From: Atopobium sp. oral taxon 416
GTDB lineage: Bacteria; Actinomycetota; Coriobacteriia; Coriobacteriales; Atopobiaceae
DNA length: 64,000 bases
Direction: 5' to 3'
Assembly: GCF_018128285.1 (NCBI RefSeq)
Contig: NZ_CP072380.1
Coordinates: 434,001-498,000 of the forward strand
Shown: in pieces, positions 45,965 to 59,294 of the stretch
Layout of the letters: each line of letters opens with the position of its first letter
Numbering within the stretch: the first letter of the stretch is position 1
Position numbers and translations under genes: made by a program
Notes under the pieces: model-generated
What the model was told of the DNA's origin: nothing
What the model saw: only the letters and a program-made list of their open reading frames with translations
The model's database searches: none

Positions 45965-48103
45965 AAGGTCGGAGTGTGTGAGCCCACTGCGAGGAAGTAC
46001 GCGAAGATGGAGGACCTCTCGCCAAAGATGCCTAAGGAACAGGGAGGCGAGGCACTCCTCCCTCGAGGGGTTCGGTCGCTTCATCGACGAGATGCTCGGG
46101 CAGGAGCGCAGCTGCTGGCGCAAGCAGCGCCACAGTACCGTGCGCATCCTCGACAGGCTGAGGAACGATCACAGCTTTAAGGGCTCCTTTCCCACCGTGC
46201 AGCGCTACGTGAAGGAGAAGCGCTAGAAGATGGCGGCCGCGAGGGGCCTTGCCGGCTTTTTGCCCTGGCAGATTGTCAAGCTGAGTGCAACATCTCCCTA
46301 AAGACCTCGTTGGCTGTCCTATATTTCAGGACCTTCCTCGCTCTGTCGCAGATCAGCTCTACCGCATGCTGCACCTCCTCGTCCGTGACCTTTCCGAAGT
46401 CGCTGCCCTTAGGGGAAGAACTCTAGCAGGAGCCCGTTGGTGTTCTTAACTGTTAGCTTCTGCCATAGATGGTGGGGGTCGCAAAAGTAGAGCTGCACGC
46501 CTCCCAAGGCCTTTGTGAGCCCTGCATGCCCTGCGAGCTGCTTGCCCCTATCCGGAAGTGAGCGTCTTAAGGGGACGTCCCTGCAAAAGTCCGACCTCGG
46601 CCTTAGAGACGCTCCCGCTGTCGTGGTGGCTCTTTCCGCGGCAAGCAGCCTCACTGCCCTGTCGGCAAGCACGAGCAGGCACACGGGTCCTGCTGCCACG
46701 AGTGTGTCGTCTGCCCACTCTCCGAGGCAAGACCTCGCATCGGCCTCTTGGGCCTTTCCTTTACGGTATGTAAGATCTCGATCTTACCCCTCGTCGTAGG
46801 CCTCTTGCTGCGCAGGTGGCGCCACACCTTGCCTTCGGGGCCGGTTTCCGGCAGCTCGAGGGTGGCGGCTATGGACCTGCCGGTAAGAATAGTTGGCAGG
46901 TTCAACGACGCAGCTGCCGCCACCCTCGAGCCTGAGATATAGTCTATCTCCTCCAGGGACCAGTGTCTGTCCATGATGAGTAAGCGCACCTTCTGTGCAA
47001 GCGCAGGGTCTGAAAGCCGCCTTTTCGCCCTGCATCTCCTGCGGCGCTCATCCGCCCTCCTTTTGGGCAGCACATGCCCTAAAGTGTCCGTGGCGTGCGT
47101 TCCTCTTGAGCTTGTGGCAGACGCTGGAGCTGTCCCTGCCGATCTCTCCCGCGATATAGGCAATTGACCTTCCCTTGTGCCACGCAGCTTGGCTATGCAG
47201 TCCCTCTCCTGTAGGCTTGAGATGCTTGTAGTGGCACACTCCTTTTAGCTTTCGACGTTGATTGAGACAACCAACATCGTAGCCTTCGGACGTGCGCCAC
47301 GCTTGCATTCAGAGGGCTATCCTGTTGCACTCAGAATGCTAATCTGCCCCTCGAATGGCTACCCGGTAAGTGCCAGGTCGACTTCGGTAAGGCCGACTTC
47401 AGGGTGAGGGGCTTGCCGATGTGTTCGAGTTCATAGGCGACCTGCCGGAAGCGCGCGGTCTTTGACAACGCGCTCGGCATAGGAAGGATGGTCGGCGACG
47501 AGATCCGCCTGAAGCGAGCTCTTCTGCCTGTTTTGCGCCCACTATGGCCTCTCGTGCTCCTTCACGAATCCCTATTTAGGCAACGAGAAGGGCAATGTGG
47601 AGAACAAGGTAGGCACCCATTGCCGGAACATGTTCGTGCCCATGCCGGCCGTGGGCGACGTGGAGGCCTTCAACAGCAGGCTCCTTCAGCAGAGCCTTAG
47701 CCTCTCGTAGGGCAAGCCCCACTGGAAGAAGGGCACGCCGAAAGGACAAGGCGGCCCTCTCGCCGCTCGCGCCGCAGAGGTTCTCCTGCAGGAGGTAGGA
47801 GACGAGGAAGTGCAGCAAGGCACGTTCACGCTCGGCGGCATACAGCGCTACTGCGCAGACCCCGCCTGGGCGGGAAAGAAGGTGGCGGTCTTCTTCGGCG
47901 CCTTCCATGTGGAGCTCTTCGATCCCAAGACGGGAGATAAGATCGCCAGCTACGAGAGGGAATGGGGCCAGGTCCCGACGGACAGCGCGGATCCCGTGGC
48001 GCAGCTGTGCATAAGGCCGGGCGGCTGGAGGGACTGCGTCGTGAGGAAGTCCCTGCCGGAGGAGCTCGTCGCATTCCTGGACGCTAAGCCGAAGGAGTCG
48101 TAA
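45965..48103 (+). mobile_element. IS21-family istA remnant, interrupted by IS30
   Basis: The 5' piece (45965-46264) reads LEGFGRFIDEMLGQERSCWR, KQRHSTVRILDRLRNDHSFK, GSFPTVQRYVKEKR. The 3' piece (47349-48103) reads LEWLPGKCQVDFGKADFRVR, then in other frames FDNALGIGRMVGDEIRLKR, LGGIQRYCADPAWAGKKVAV, FFGAFHVELFDPKTGDKIAS. This is the order of IstA, with helix-turn-helix, Asp-containing integrase core and C-terminal barrel. IS30 sits between the pieces. No istB remains; IS3 copy F starts 2 bp after the end. Confidence 0.8.
46265..47348 (-). mobile_element. IS30-family element (copy C)
   Basis: Ends GGCAGATTGTCAAGCTGAGT (46265) and AATCTGCC (47341-47348), with CCT on both sides as a likely short target duplication in istA. 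Reverse-strand frames give LHSQAAWHKGRSIAYIAGEI, RRCRAKRRLSDPALAQKVRL, IMDRHWSLEEIDYISGSRVA and ALGGVQLYFCDPHHLWQKLT. The frame changes at CCCAAAAGGAGGGC and again around the third catalytic region, at the same places as in the other two copies. It is full length (1.08 kb) but the gene is split. Confidence 0.85.
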
Positions 48104-48105
48104 GC

Positions 48106-49494
48106 TGTAATCTTTTGGTGGACAGTGGGATTCAGGGACTGGCAACAGATATGCTCTGTCCAGATACCCACCTACCAACACCAGCAGATTGAAGCGATGA
48201 GATGTCGGTGAGCGCAAGCGAGATAGAGAAGACAAAGTCCCGCACGAAGCCGGAAACACCCAAACACTACACTGAAGAAGTATTGCCTCGAGGCTATCGA
48301 CTACTACAGGAAGGCACGTAAGGCCAACCCGAAGAAAAGCATCAGAGAATGCGCCGCGAAGCGTGAGGTCAACGACAAGACCCTAAACGACTGGATCATC
48401 AAGCACTCAAAGACCAAAAGGGTGACCCAGGAAAGGACCGACGATCACAAGCAGCTCGACGCAGTGAACAGGCGCATACACGAGCTCGAAAGCGAAAACG
48501 AGTTCCTAAAAAGTGGCAGCCTTCTTCGCCGGGGTCCTCTGACGAAGGACAGGTTTTAGCTCATGCTGGCAAAGAGGGCAACCTACAGCGTCTCGATGAT
48601 GGCACGCGTACTGGAGGTGAGCAGGGCTCACTTCTACAGATGGCTCAAGGCCGGAGGCGGTGAGGACCTATGGGGTCCCCTCAAGGAAGCCATCTGCGCG
48701 ATATGGGAGGAAAGCGACAGGCGCTTTAGCTTTCGCAAGGTCTGATCCAAGCTCACAGGAGATCCGAAGTTACGCAAAATTTACAGGCACGACCCGCTAC
48801 CGCGTGCGCAGGTGCATGGCTAAGCTTGGGCATCTGCGGCATCTGATCCAATGCCTCCAAGAGAACGACGCTGCTCGTACCTGATACCCCTGAGCGCCCT
48901 CACCCGGCGCGGCTTTTCGTGTCTTGTGCCGACAGCCAAGCTCGTGGGAGACACAACCTATCGCAGGACCACGGCAGGCTTTATATATCTCGCCGTCGCA
49001 CACGATCTGTGCACACACATGGTGGTGGGCTGAAGCATACAGGACAACATGAGGGCAGGGCTTGTCGTCTTTGCCCTGAAGATGGCATATTCGCGCGGAT
49101 ACGTGGCCGGAGGGGCCATATTCTAAGCAGCCCAGGCAGCCAGTACATAAGCTCAAAGCTAGCCGCCTGCTCAGCCGCGCACGACGTGAGGCTCTCCGTG
49201 GGGAGAACCGGAAGCTGCCACGACAACGCTGTAGCCGAATCCTTCTTCGCCACGCTCAAGAACGAGTGGTACTACCACAAGCGCCTCTCGGACGCATCCA
49301 CGACCAAGCACAAGGCACACGAGTTTAATCGAGTCATACTACAACCGCTTCTGCCCGCATAAGTCCATAGGAGATCGCGTGCCCGCAGAGGTGATGCAGG
49401 AGTTCTTCGAGCGCCTCGAGAGAGGCCTTGCGTACGATCCAAAGGTGATGCAGACCGCATAGAATCTGAGATTTCTCTGTCCATTATATTGACA
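48106..49494 (+). mobile_element. IS3-family element (copy F)
   Basis: A 1.39-kb copy with the same ends as copy E and without the ISL3 insertion. OrfA frames read KARKANPKKSIRECAAKREV and ELESENEFLK; orfB begins near 48563 (MLAKRATYSVSMMARVLEVS) and continues as SRAHFYRWLKAGGGEDLWGP, TAKLVGDTTYRRTTAGFIYL and NAVAESFFATLKNEWYYHKR. The stops after FRKV, HMVVG and GAIF occur at the same codons as in copy E. It ends 216 bp before the defence module. Confidence 0.85.
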
Positions 49495-49580
49495 GGGCTC
49501 AGGGACGTCATGGGGCGACGGTCGCGAGGCGGCGCACCGACTCGTGCGGATAAAGTGCCGCGCGTGTGCGCCGCGGACCT

Positions 49581-49607
49581 CTAACTTGGACGGTGCGTAC
49601 AAGTTAG
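49581..49607. promoter_or_regulatory. Inverted repeat upstream of the restriction module
   Basis: CTAACTTG (49581-49588) and CAAGTTAG (49600-49607) form a perfect 8-bp inverted repeat with an 11-base spacer, about 100 bp before the first gene of the module. The following AT-rich stretch (49630-49680) may contain the promoter. The first gene encodes a small DNA-binding type protein, so this is a candidate autoregulatory operator or a hairpin. Confidence 0.4.
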
Positions 49608-49710
49608 GCTACTTGCTGCTGTTCAGGGTCATGTAAGCTCTATCATTCAGTTTTTTGTTAGAATGTGCGTATATTTATTGCATTTCGCTTGCTGGTGCAA
49701 GGAGGACGAA

Positions 49711-49914
49711 GTGAAGTGCTCCGATCTCGTTGAATCTGGCGCGACGCAGATGCAACGCATGGACTATCTCTTCGAGGGCGAGCCGATCCCTATCACGCTG
49801 CGCGTCCCGAGAAATCTCAAGGAGGTGGCGACTGAGACGGCGTGCCTACGTGGGGTAAGCTTCTCGGCCTTCGTCCGCTCATGCATCATTAACGAGCTAT
49901 CCGAGGGGGAATAG
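49711..49914 (+). CDS. Small ribbon-helix-helix-type protein
   Basis: 67 residues from GTG 49711, with AAGGAGG (49699-49705) 5 bases upstream. The C-terminal half, PITLRVPRNLKEVATETACL then RGVSFSAFVRSCIINELSEG, has the short beta strand and two helices of CopG/Arc-type DNA-binding proteins. It may regulate the restriction genes or act as a controller. It ends 3 bp before the next start, so it is the first cistron of the module. A longer frame from 49663 lacks RBS support. Confidence 0.65.
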   Translation: MKCSDLVESGATQMQRMDYLFEGEPIPITLRVPRNLKEVATETACLRGVSFSAFVRSCIINELSEGE

Positions 49915-49917
49915 CGA

Positions 49918-50619
49918 TTGTCACAGCAAGTCAAATCAAAGGAACGCGTCCAGGAGCACGGCGAGGTGTTCACGAACGAGCACGAGGTCAACGCCATGCT
50001 CGACCTGGTGAAGCCAGAGACCGAGCGCATCGACTCCAGGTTCCTCGAGCCGGCTTGCGGTGACGGTAACTTCCTCGCCGAGGTGCTAAGGCGGAAGCTT
50101 GCGGTCGTCACTTCGCGCTACCGTAAGTCTCTCCACGAATGGGAGAGGTACTGCTTCGTGGCCGTCGGCAGTGTATACGGCGTCGAGCTCCTTCCCGACA
50201 ACGTTGCCGCATGCAAGGAGCGTCTCTACGGGATCGTAGAGGACGAGTATGAGAAGGTCGCAAAGAAGGACGCCAACCCTGCCTTCCTCGACTCGATACG
50301 TCTCGTGCTCAGGCGCAATATCCTCAACGGCAACGCCCTCAGCCTCAAGGCGGTGGATTGGGACGGCAATGACACCGCGGAGCCCATCGTCTTCTCGGAG
50401 TGGTCGGTCGTCATGGGCGACAAGGTGAAGCGCCGCGACTTCCGCCTCGACGAGATGCTCGAGGGTAACGTGGATGCGGATCAGACGCGTTCGCTCTTCG
50501 GAGCGGACTATAGCTCGGCGGTCGACTGGGAGTACGACAAGGAGACGAAGTCGTTCATTCCTAAACCAATGCGCGAATCCCCACTTGTTAGCATCTACGA
50601 GATAAGTGGAGCGAAATGA
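49918..50619 (+). CDS. Methyltransferase-like restriction subunit lacking a visible NPPY motif
   Basis: 233 residues from TTG 49918, 8 bases after GAGGGGG. Residues 11-60 read VQEHGEVFTNEHEVNAMLDL then RFLEPACGDGNFLAEVLRRK, the N-terminal and SAM-binding motif I of N6-adenine methylases. No NPPY/DPPY motif IV appears; the equivalent zone reads VFSEWSVVMGDKVKRRDFRL. The rest contains no recognisable target-recognition domain. It could be a regulatory or half methylase working with the next protein, or bind SAM for another purpose. It is not an evident truncation, because it has its own start, stop and a coupled neighbour. Confidence 0.78.
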   Translation: MSQQVKSKERVQEHGEVFTNEHEVNAMLDLVKPETERIDSRFLEPACGDGNFLAEVLRRKLAVVTSRYRKSLHEWERYCFVAVGSVYGVELLPDNVAACKERLYGIVEDEYEKVAKKDANPAFLDSIRLVLRRNILNGNALSLKAVDWDGNDTAEPIVFSEWSVVMGDKVKRRDFRLDEMLEGNVDADQTRSLFGADYSSAVDWEYDKETKSFIPKPMRESPLVSIYEISGAK

Positions 50620-50720
50620 GGTTCCGAAGATTTGAAACGTTGGCAACTACACCCTCAGAGCTTTCTGTTACATGAGATGGTTGGCTGCGTGGGCGATTGG
50701 CTTTATGGAATGGAGAAGGG

Positions 50721-52223
50721 ATGAGTAACCTCTTCGAGACGACATACAACCCCGATGTACTGAGCTGTCTCGCCAACCTCTCGAACGACGAGGTCTTCAC
50801 GCCGCCCGAGCTTGCGAACCAGATGCTAGATCTGCTTCCAAAGGAATTGTGGAGCGATCCTGGCGCGACCTTCCTCGACCCCGCCTGCAAGTCCGGTGTC
50901 TTCCTGAGAGAGATAGCGAAGCGTTTGATAGACGGTCTTAGGGATGAGATTCCGGATCAGCAGGAGCGTCTCGATCACATATACAAGAAGCAGATCTTCG
51001 GCATCTCCATCACAGAGCTGACGAGCCTGCTTTCGCGTCGAAGCCTGTACTGCTCGAAGTATCCGAACAGCAAGTACTCTGTCGTGCGGTTCGACGATGT
51101 CGAGGGCAACATTGACTTCAAGCGGTTGAAACATACATGGCGTGATAAACGGTGCATCTATTGTGGCGCATCGCAGGATGCGTATGACTGTGACGATTCG
51201 CTTGAGACATATGCCTATGAGTTTATCCATCTTGATAACCCCGAGAAGGTATTTCATATGAAGTTCGATGTCATCATTGGCAACCCCCCGTATCAGCTTG
51301 ATGACGGTGGGGCACGGCGTAGTGCGGTTCCCATCTACAACAAGTTTATCGACCAGGCAAAGAAATTAAATCCTCGGTACCTTGTCATGATCGTTCCTGC
51401 CCGCTGGTACGCCGGTGGGCGTGGACTTGATGCATTTCGCAACGAAATGCTGCACGATACCAAGCTAAAAGAACTTCACGACTTCCCAGAGACAAACGAC
51501 TGCTTTCCTGGCGTGAATATTCGCGGGGGAGTTTGCTATTTCCTTTGGAGTCGCGATTATAACGGCAAGTGCCACGTCGTAAATCACTTTAAGAAAACCC
51601 TCTCGGAGTCAAACCGATTTCTGCTCGACGGAAATGGCGAGTATTTCATTCGCTGGAACAAGGGAATCGAAATCATTAAGAAGGTTCAGGCAAAGCACGA
51701 GGCTAGCTTTTCCGAGTTTGTTAGTGCCTCTAAGCCTTTTGGTCTCAGGGCCGCATTCAAAAACTTCTCCGAGTCGAGAGACTCAACACATGATGTTAAG
51801 CTCTACCGATTCGGTAGTGACGGCTACATCAACACTAGTCAGATTATTAAGAACGCCGAACTTGCAAGCCAGTGGAAGGTAATAGTGCCAGAAGCTAGTC
51901 CAGGTGCTGACGAGTATCCGCATCTGGTTCTATCAAAGCCGATTGTGTCTGAGCCAGGTTCAATTTGCACAGAGACATACCTATTGATAGGGCCATTTGA
52001 CAGTAAACGGACTTGCGACAACGTGTGTTCCTATATCGTCACGCGTTTTTTTCGCTTCCTCGTCCTTATGCTGAAGAATACGCAGCACACAACTAGACGC
52101 GTGTACTTCTATGTGCCCGTTCAGGACTTCTCGCATGCGTGGACAGATGAAGCACTATATACGAAATACGGCATAACATCTGAGGAAGCAGCTTTTATCG
52201 AGAGTATTGTGAAGGAGCGTTAA
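50721..52223 (+). CDS. N6-adenine DNA methyltransferase (Eco57I/Type IIG-like)
   Basis: 500 residues from ATG 50721 with GGAG 5 bases upstream. N-terminal DEVFTPPELANQMLDLLP is followed by motif I FLDPACKSGVFLREIAKRL (51-69), an unusual Cys pair (CIYC, 145-148), and motif IV KFDVIIGNPPYQL (NPPY 188-191). The C-terminal half (about 300-500) should be the target-recognition domain; its DNA is AT-richer (27 of 60 G+C at 51841-51900 against 39 of 60 at 52921-52980). It would methylate adenine to protect host DNA from the nuclease-helicase encoded next, whose TTG start follows its stop by one base. Confidence 0.88.
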   Translation: MSNLFETTYNPDVLSCLANLSNDEVFTPPELANQMLDLLPKELWSDPGATFLDPACKSGVFLREIAKRLIDGLRDEIPDQQERLDHIYKKQIFGISITELTSLLSRRSLYCSKYPNSKYSVVRFDDVEGNIDFKRLKHTWRDKRCIYCGASQDAYDCDDSLETYAYEFIHLDNPEKVFHMKFDVIIGNPPYQLDDGGARRSAVPIYNKFIDQAKKLNPRYLVMIVPARWYAGGRGLDAFRNEMLHDTKLKELHDFPETNDCFPGVNIRGGVCYFLWSRDYNGKCHVVNHFKKTLSESNRFLLDGNGEYFIRWNKGIEIIKKVQAKHEASFSEFVSASKPFGLRAAFKNFSESRDSTHDVKLYRFGSDGYINTSQIIKNAELASQWKVIVPEASPGADEYPHLVLSKPIVSEPGSICTETYLLIGPFDSKRTCDNVCSYIVTRFFRFLVLMLKNTQHTTRRVYFYVPVQDFSHAWTDEALYTKYGITSEEAAFIESIVKER

Positions 52224-52224
52224 C

Positions 52225-55365
<3,141 letters not shown>

Positions 55366-55430
55366 ATAAAGATGATTTCGACTGATCGAATAGTCCGTAA
55401 GCCAACAGAAATTGGGCCCTTCGCTGTTTC

Positions 55431-57840
55431 TAGGGAAACGATGATTAATTCGCCTCGATGAGGTAGCTGGGGCTGTACGCTGTAGGCCGCCTGTTCAAAA
55501 TGTCTCGAACCACGCAGTGACCATACCCACATAAATGCCTATCTGCCTGCGGATATGTTATAATTACAGCAACGTATTCCAGCATATCCAAAAGGAAGAT
55601 ATGGGCAGCCAGATGAGCTTTTAGGACCTTACATTCCAAGGTCTTAGGAAGAAGACCCGGCGAGAGGCATCCCTGGAGCGGATGGATACAATCGTTGTGT
55701 GGGATAGCTGGATTGCACTGGTAGATACCAGCTACCACGGACAGGCGCGTGGCAGGCATGTGCGCGCTGCAAAGACAAAGCTTTGGATGTATCCTGCTTT
55801 AGGTAATGTTTGGGCTGGCAGATTAGCATTCTGAATGCAACAGGATGGCCCGCTGGATGCAAGCGTGGCACACTCCGGAAGGCTACGATGTTGGTTGTCC
55901 ACATCAACGTCGAAAGCTGGAAGGAATGTGCCACTACACACATCTTAGCTCTCAGGAGAGGGACTGCATAGCCACGCTGCATGCACAAGGGAAGGTCAAT
56001 TGCCTATATCGCGGCAGAGATCGGCAGGGACAGCTCCAGCGTCTGCCACAAGCTCAAGAGGAACGCACGCCACGGCCGCTTTAGAGCCTGTACTGCCCAA
56101 AAGGAGGGCGGATGAGCGCCGCAGGAGATGCAGGGCGAAAAGGCGGCTTTCAGACCCTGCGCTTACGCAGAAGGTGCGCTTACTCATCATGGACAGACAC
56201 TGGTCCCTGGAGGAGATAGACTATATCTCAGGCTCGAGGGTGGCGGCAGGTGCGTCGTTGAGCCTGCCGACTATTCTTACAGGCAGGTCCAAGCCATCGC
56301 CCTCGAGCTGCCGGGATCCGGCCCCGAAGGCAAGGTGCGGCGCCACCTGCACAGCAAGAGGCCTAAGACGAGGGGCAAGATCAGGAGCTTACACAGCGTG
56401 GATGAGAGGCCCAAGCAGGTCGATGAGAGGTCTTGCCTCGAAGACTTGGTAGACGACACGCTCGTGGCAGCCGGGCCTATGTGCCTGCTCGTGCTTGCCG
56501 ACAGGGCAGTGAGGCTGCTTGCCGCGAAGAGAGCCACCACGACAGCTGGAGCGTCTCTAAGGCCGAGGTCGGGCTGCTGCAGGGACGCCCCCTTAAGACG
56601 CTCACTTCCGGATAGGGGCAAGCAGTTCGCAGGGCATGCAGGGCTCACAAAGGCCTTGGGAGGCGTGCAGCTCTACTTTTGCGACCCCCACCATCTATGG
56701 CAGAAGCTAACAGTTAAGAACACCAACGGGCTCCTGCTAGAGTTCTTCCCCTAAGGGCAGCGACTTCGGAAAGGTCACGGACGAGGAGGTGCAGCATGCG
56801 GTAGAGCTGATCTGCGACAGAGCGAGGAAGGTCCTGAAATACAGGACAGCCAACGAGGTCTTTAGGGAGATGTTGCACTCAGCTTGACAATCCGCCGCTC
56901 TTAAGACGAGGGAACTTAAAGATGCTATCCTGGATTGTCGGTCCTATCAGCGCTTCTGTGCACGTAGACCTTATGTCTGAGCAGGTGCCAGATGCGACGA
57001 CACTTGCGAAATTCCGCCATAGCCTCGAGCGGCAGGGACTCGGCAAAGCTTGTGCTTCACGACCTGAACTTAGAAGCTCGAAAAGGCAGGGATCACGGCG
57101 CGGGGTGGCTCCATGGTGGATGCGACCTTCACCTGGGCTCTTAAGCTCCACAAAGAACAAGGACCACGCACGTAACCCTTAAAGCGCACCAGTCCAAGAA
57201 AAGGAAGAGTGGCGTATCTGATACAAGGCGCATATCGGCGTGGATGCCGCAGGCGGCCTTGTGCATGGTGTGGAGACGAGCGCTTAGAATGTATCTGACA
57301 TATCCCAGGCACATGCACTCATAAGGGAAGATGATAGGTTCTGCTATGCAGATTCCAGTTATACCGGTATAGCGAAGCGCCCTTAAGGTCACAGCAGACC
57401 CACACCTCTCATCTATGCGCTACAGTGTCGCTTAAGGAAGCCTTCGACTAGAGAGGGCCTTGCCTGTGCACTCTTGTCCGATAAGGGCATCGAGTCCAGG
57501 AAGGCATGCGGCCGCTCAAAGGCAGAAGCATCCCTTCCTCATCGTGAAGCGGCGCTTCGACCCCTTAAGGAAGCGCTACAGAAGGATAGAGAAGATGCCT
57601 GCACACTCGAGTCTGTCTCGTCCTTGCAAACCTTACCCATGTGCATCTTTTGCCAGCAGGCTGCACTTCCCGGCTCCCAGAGTCGCTTGATCCGTCTTGG
57701 AGCCTTATTGCGGTACATGGGGCAGGACAGATGTAAGGATAGCGGCTCCTGCACGTGCTGGATTTCCACATGCCGGCCGCGAAAAGTCGTGTGGCCGGTC
57801 CCCTCTGACACGTTATGGGGCATTAATCATCGTTTCCCTA
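55431..57840 (+). mobile_element. IS5-family element (copy 2), interrupted by IS30
   Basis: It has the same ends as copy 1: TAGGGAAACGATGATTAAT at 55431 and its complement ending at 57840. The forward frames beyond IS30 read ATTLAKFRHSLERQGLGKAC, then GWLHGGCDLHLGS-type out-of-frame text and AHIGVDAAGGLVHGVETSA. The disturbance before the LHDLNLE block is shared with copy 1, and there is an extra A in the TTAGAAGCTC stretch. Without IS30 its length is about 1.33 kb, like copy 1. Confidence 0.8.
55817..56896 (+). mobile_element. IS30-family element (copy D)
   Basis: Ends GGCAGATTAGCATTCTGAAT (55817) and AATCCGCC (56889-56896). The forward strand carries, in shifted frames, SIAYIAAEIGRDSSSVCHKL-like text, RRCRAKRRLSDPALTQKVRL, MDRHWSLEEIDYISGSRVAA, then a long frame 56128-56754 with LVLADRAVRLLAAKRATTTA, DRGKQFAGHAGLTKALGG and VQLYFCDPHHLWQKLTVKNT. 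The end reads VTDEEVQHAVELICDRARKV. Frame changes occur at the same sites as in copies AB and C. Confidence 0.85.
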
Positions 57841-58120
57841 AGGTCTTGTCGCTGACCTCAAGCTTTTTGGTGTACGCCCTGATGCTTCTCTTTAGGTCTG
57901 CCTGCCTGGCCTTGTCGCAGTGCTGGTAGCCTTTAAGCGCTACTCATCTATATACTGTTTGGGAAGCCTCGACTTCAACTTTGCCTTCTTCTGCCTTGCT
58001 TGCACTCACTGGCATCTCATGACTTAAATCTACAGGTGGTGTTGGGTGGGTATCTGGGCGAAGGATACTTGCCACCAGTTGCTGGCGTACAGCTGTTCAC
58101 CAAAGGCTTACAGTTCAGCG
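57841..58120 (-). pseudogene. IS3-family left-end and orfA fragment
   Basis: The reverse strand from 57960 to 57845 resembles orfA of copies E and F (KARQADLKRSIRAYTKKLEV against KARKANPKKSIRECAAKLEA). 58000-58070 resembles their left leader (CCCACCCAACACCACC on the reverse strand). It is more diverged than E and F, so it is older. The remainder up to the prs terminator holds nothing recognisable. Confidence 0.6.
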
Positions 58121-58240
58121 GTCGGCCAGCAGTCCCGTCAGGGGCCATCTACAAGGTTAGGGAATCCGCAGGCAGTGCCTTGTCGAAACCCCAGAGCTCG
58201 GAGAGGCCTCCAGAGTCTAGCTCTCACTGTAGTGGGAAGG

Positions 58241-58272
58241 CATAAAGAAAGGGCTGCCTCGTGGCGGCCCTT
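58241..58272 (-). terminator. Terminator of the glmU-prs unit
   Basis: AAGGGCTGCC (58249-58258) pairs with GGCGGCCCTT (58263-58272), one pair G-T, with a 4-base loop. On the reverse strand it is followed by TTTCTTTATG. It lies 27 bases after the prs stop. Confidence 0.8.
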
Positions 58273-58298
58273 GCAGGTAAGTGTATCTGAGACGAGGC

Positions 58299-59294
58299 TT
58301 ACATCTCAGAGTTACCACCTGCGATATCGGAGACAGAATGGTTCACGTAGACTGCGTAGATTGCGTCAGCGAGCATCTTGGCAACTGAGATCGACTTGAT
58401 CTTGGAGCCCAGCTCGTTGGCGACCTTACAGGGGATGCAGTCAGTAACGACACACTCGACGATCGGAGCATTCTGCAGACGCTCGATTGCATTGCCGGAG
58501 AAGACGCCGTGGGTGGCGGAGATGTAGATGTCGCCCGCGCCCATCTCCTTCAGCTTGTTGATGGAGCCGATCAGCGTGCCGCCGGTGTCGATCATATCGT
58601 CGTTGATGATGCAGGTCTTGCCGACGATGTTGCCGATGATGCCCATGACCTCAGCGGCATTGTGCTTCGGTCTGCTCTTGTGGGCGATTGCGACCTCGCA
58701 GCCGAGGTAATCGGAGAGTTTCTTGGCGACCTTGGCGCGGCCCATGTCCGGGGAGACTACGACGGTGTTGCCCCAGTCGAAGGGCTTCTGCTTGAAGTAG
58801 TCGCCGAACTGATAGAGGGCGGTCAGGTGTGTGACTGGGATATCGAAGAAGCCCTGGATCTGGTTGGAGTGCAGATCGATCGTGATGGCACGGTCAACGC
58901 CTGCGGCCTCAAGCAGGTTGGCGAGCAGACGTGCGGTGATCGGCTCACGGGAAGCGGCCTTTCTGTCCTGACGAGCATACCCGTAGTGGGGGATAACCGC
59001 TGTGAAGCTTGCGCAGGAAGCGCGCGAGGCTGCGTCAGCGACAATCAGGGTCTCCATAATGAGGTCGTTGACGTTCTGTCCGGCGAGCGACTGGATAAAA
59101 AAGACCTCGCAGCCACGTACGGTCTCCTCGAAGCGTGCATAGATCTCGCCGTTGGCAAACTTCTCAATCTTCAATCCCGAGAGGGGAAGATGCAGGATAT
59201 CGCCGATCTTTGTGGCGAGCGCAGGATTGCTGGTACCGGAATAGAGGCGAATATTCTTCTCGACCTTGATAGGGTTACAAAGGTTCTCGTACAT
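58299..59294 (-). CDS. prs: Ribose-phosphate pyrophosphokinase
   Basis: PRPP synthetase, 331 residues, makes phosphoribosyl pyrophosphate from ribose-5-phosphate and ATP for nucleotide, His and Trp synthesis. Motifs: KIEKFANGEIYARFEETVRG, IPHYGYARQDRK in the ATP site, and the PRPP-binding loop INDDMIDTGGTLI. The start at ATG 59294 shares one base with the glmU stop (TAATG), a coupling seen in many Gram-positive genomes. AGAGG lies just upstream inside glmU. Confidence 0.96.
   Translation of the reverse strand: MYENLCNPIKVEKNIRLYSGTSNPALATKIGDILHLPLSGLKIEKFANGEIYARFEETVRGCEVFFIQSLAGQNVNDLIMETLIVADAASRASCASFTAVIPHYGYARQDRKAASREPITARLLANLLEAAGVDRAITIDLHSNQIQGFFDIPVTHLTALYQFGDYFKQKPFDWGNTVVVSPDMGRAKVAKKLSDYLGCEVAIAHKSRPKHNAAEVMGIIGNIVGKTCIINDDMIDTGGTLIGSINKLKEMGAGDIYISATHGVFSGNAIERLQNAPIVECVVTDCIPCKVANELGSKIKSISVAKMLADAIYAVYVNHSVSDIAGGNSEM

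Noticed and set aside
57990-58250. Possible small protein-coding gene before the prs terminator
   Set aside because: The stretch matches the diverged left end of IS3 and shows no independent RBS or conserved product.
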